21,043 nucleotides of DNA from Thermomucor indicae-seudaticae (Eukaryota > Mucoromycota > Mucoromycetes > Mucorales > Lichtheimiaceae): positions 1-21,043 of the forward strand of contig JSYX01000485.1 of NCBI GenBank assembly GCA_000787465.1, given 5' to 3'. How positions within the stretch are numbered: position 1 is the first letter of the stretch; each line of letters opens with the position of its first letter. The position numbers were made by a program, and so were the translations under genes. The notes under the pieces were generated by a model. It had not been told where the DNA came from, made no database searches, and saw nothing but the letters and a program-made list of their open reading frames with translations. This document shows positions 20,884-21,043 of the stretch, one piece after another.

Positions 20884-21043
20884 AAGCTCTCCCCAAGCGA
20901 AGCTACAATAACAGCGGAATGCAGTTTTATTGGTTTTTGAATAACCTTTTGCGTCCTCCGTTGGTAGTGTTTGCGTCAACGTCAAGTGAAATTTGCGCCA
21001 TGCTTTAACGAAGAGATACGGTGAAATCGAAATACATTTGCAC
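20884..21043. other. Right edge, nothing recognised
   Basis: Short non-coding-looking sequence to the window end. A gene end outside the window cannot be judged. Confidence 0.4.

Noticed and set aside
1..21043. Altered genetic code (UGA as sense)
   Set aside because: Only two internal TGAs were seen, the large intact genes contain none, and the LRR-like gene itself ends in TGA; nonsense mutation or splicing is simpler.
1..21043. CRISPR array, tRNA or rRNA gene
   Set aside because: No regularly spaced repeats with unique spacers, and no cloverleaf or conserved rRNA segment was recognised by eye.

Overview
The window looks like nuclear DNA of a filamentous, early-diverging fungus, most likely Mucoromycota. 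This is an inference from the two recognisable housekeeping genes, the many short GT-AG introns (about 54-74 bp in the genes that can be modelled securely, often with a CTAAC or CTAAT-like branch site) and the compact spacing. No rRNA, tRNA, CRISPR array or transposase gene was seen.

Layout. Positions 1-4343 are repeat-rich. A plus-strand gene of unknown function (about 1071-2755, basic, nuclear-localisation-like motifs) sits between two long imperfect inverted repeats (576-763 and 2998-3149). Beyond the right arm lies a 42-bp tandem repeat that runs into a perfect 10-bp hairpin. From 4344 to the end every gene that can be read convincingly is on the minus strand: a leucine-rich-repeat-like gene (4344-6374) with one in-frame TGA; translation initiation factor eIF5B (6617-10392, six exons, about 1156 residues); a poorly resolved patch (10811-11090) with coding-looking sequence on both strands; a BAH-domain gene (12097-12767), also broken by an in-frame TGA; an unrecognised multi-exon gene (3' end at 13375); and a complete kinesin-3 (Unc104/KIF1 type) gene (14408-19916, eleven exons, 1628 codons before the stop) with motor, FHA and C-terminal PH domains.

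The two essential-looking genes are clean over more than 8 kb of coding sequence, while several neighbours carry stop codons or frame changes that ordinary introns do not explain. That contrast, the inverted-repeat-bounded gene, and a set of introns with length divisible by three and no stop codon (which inflate naive ORFs) are the main points worth checking. The genes show no obvious shared pathway: eIF5B acts in ribosomal subunit joining, kinesin-3 in microtubule plus-end vesicle transport, and the BAH protein probably at chromatin.
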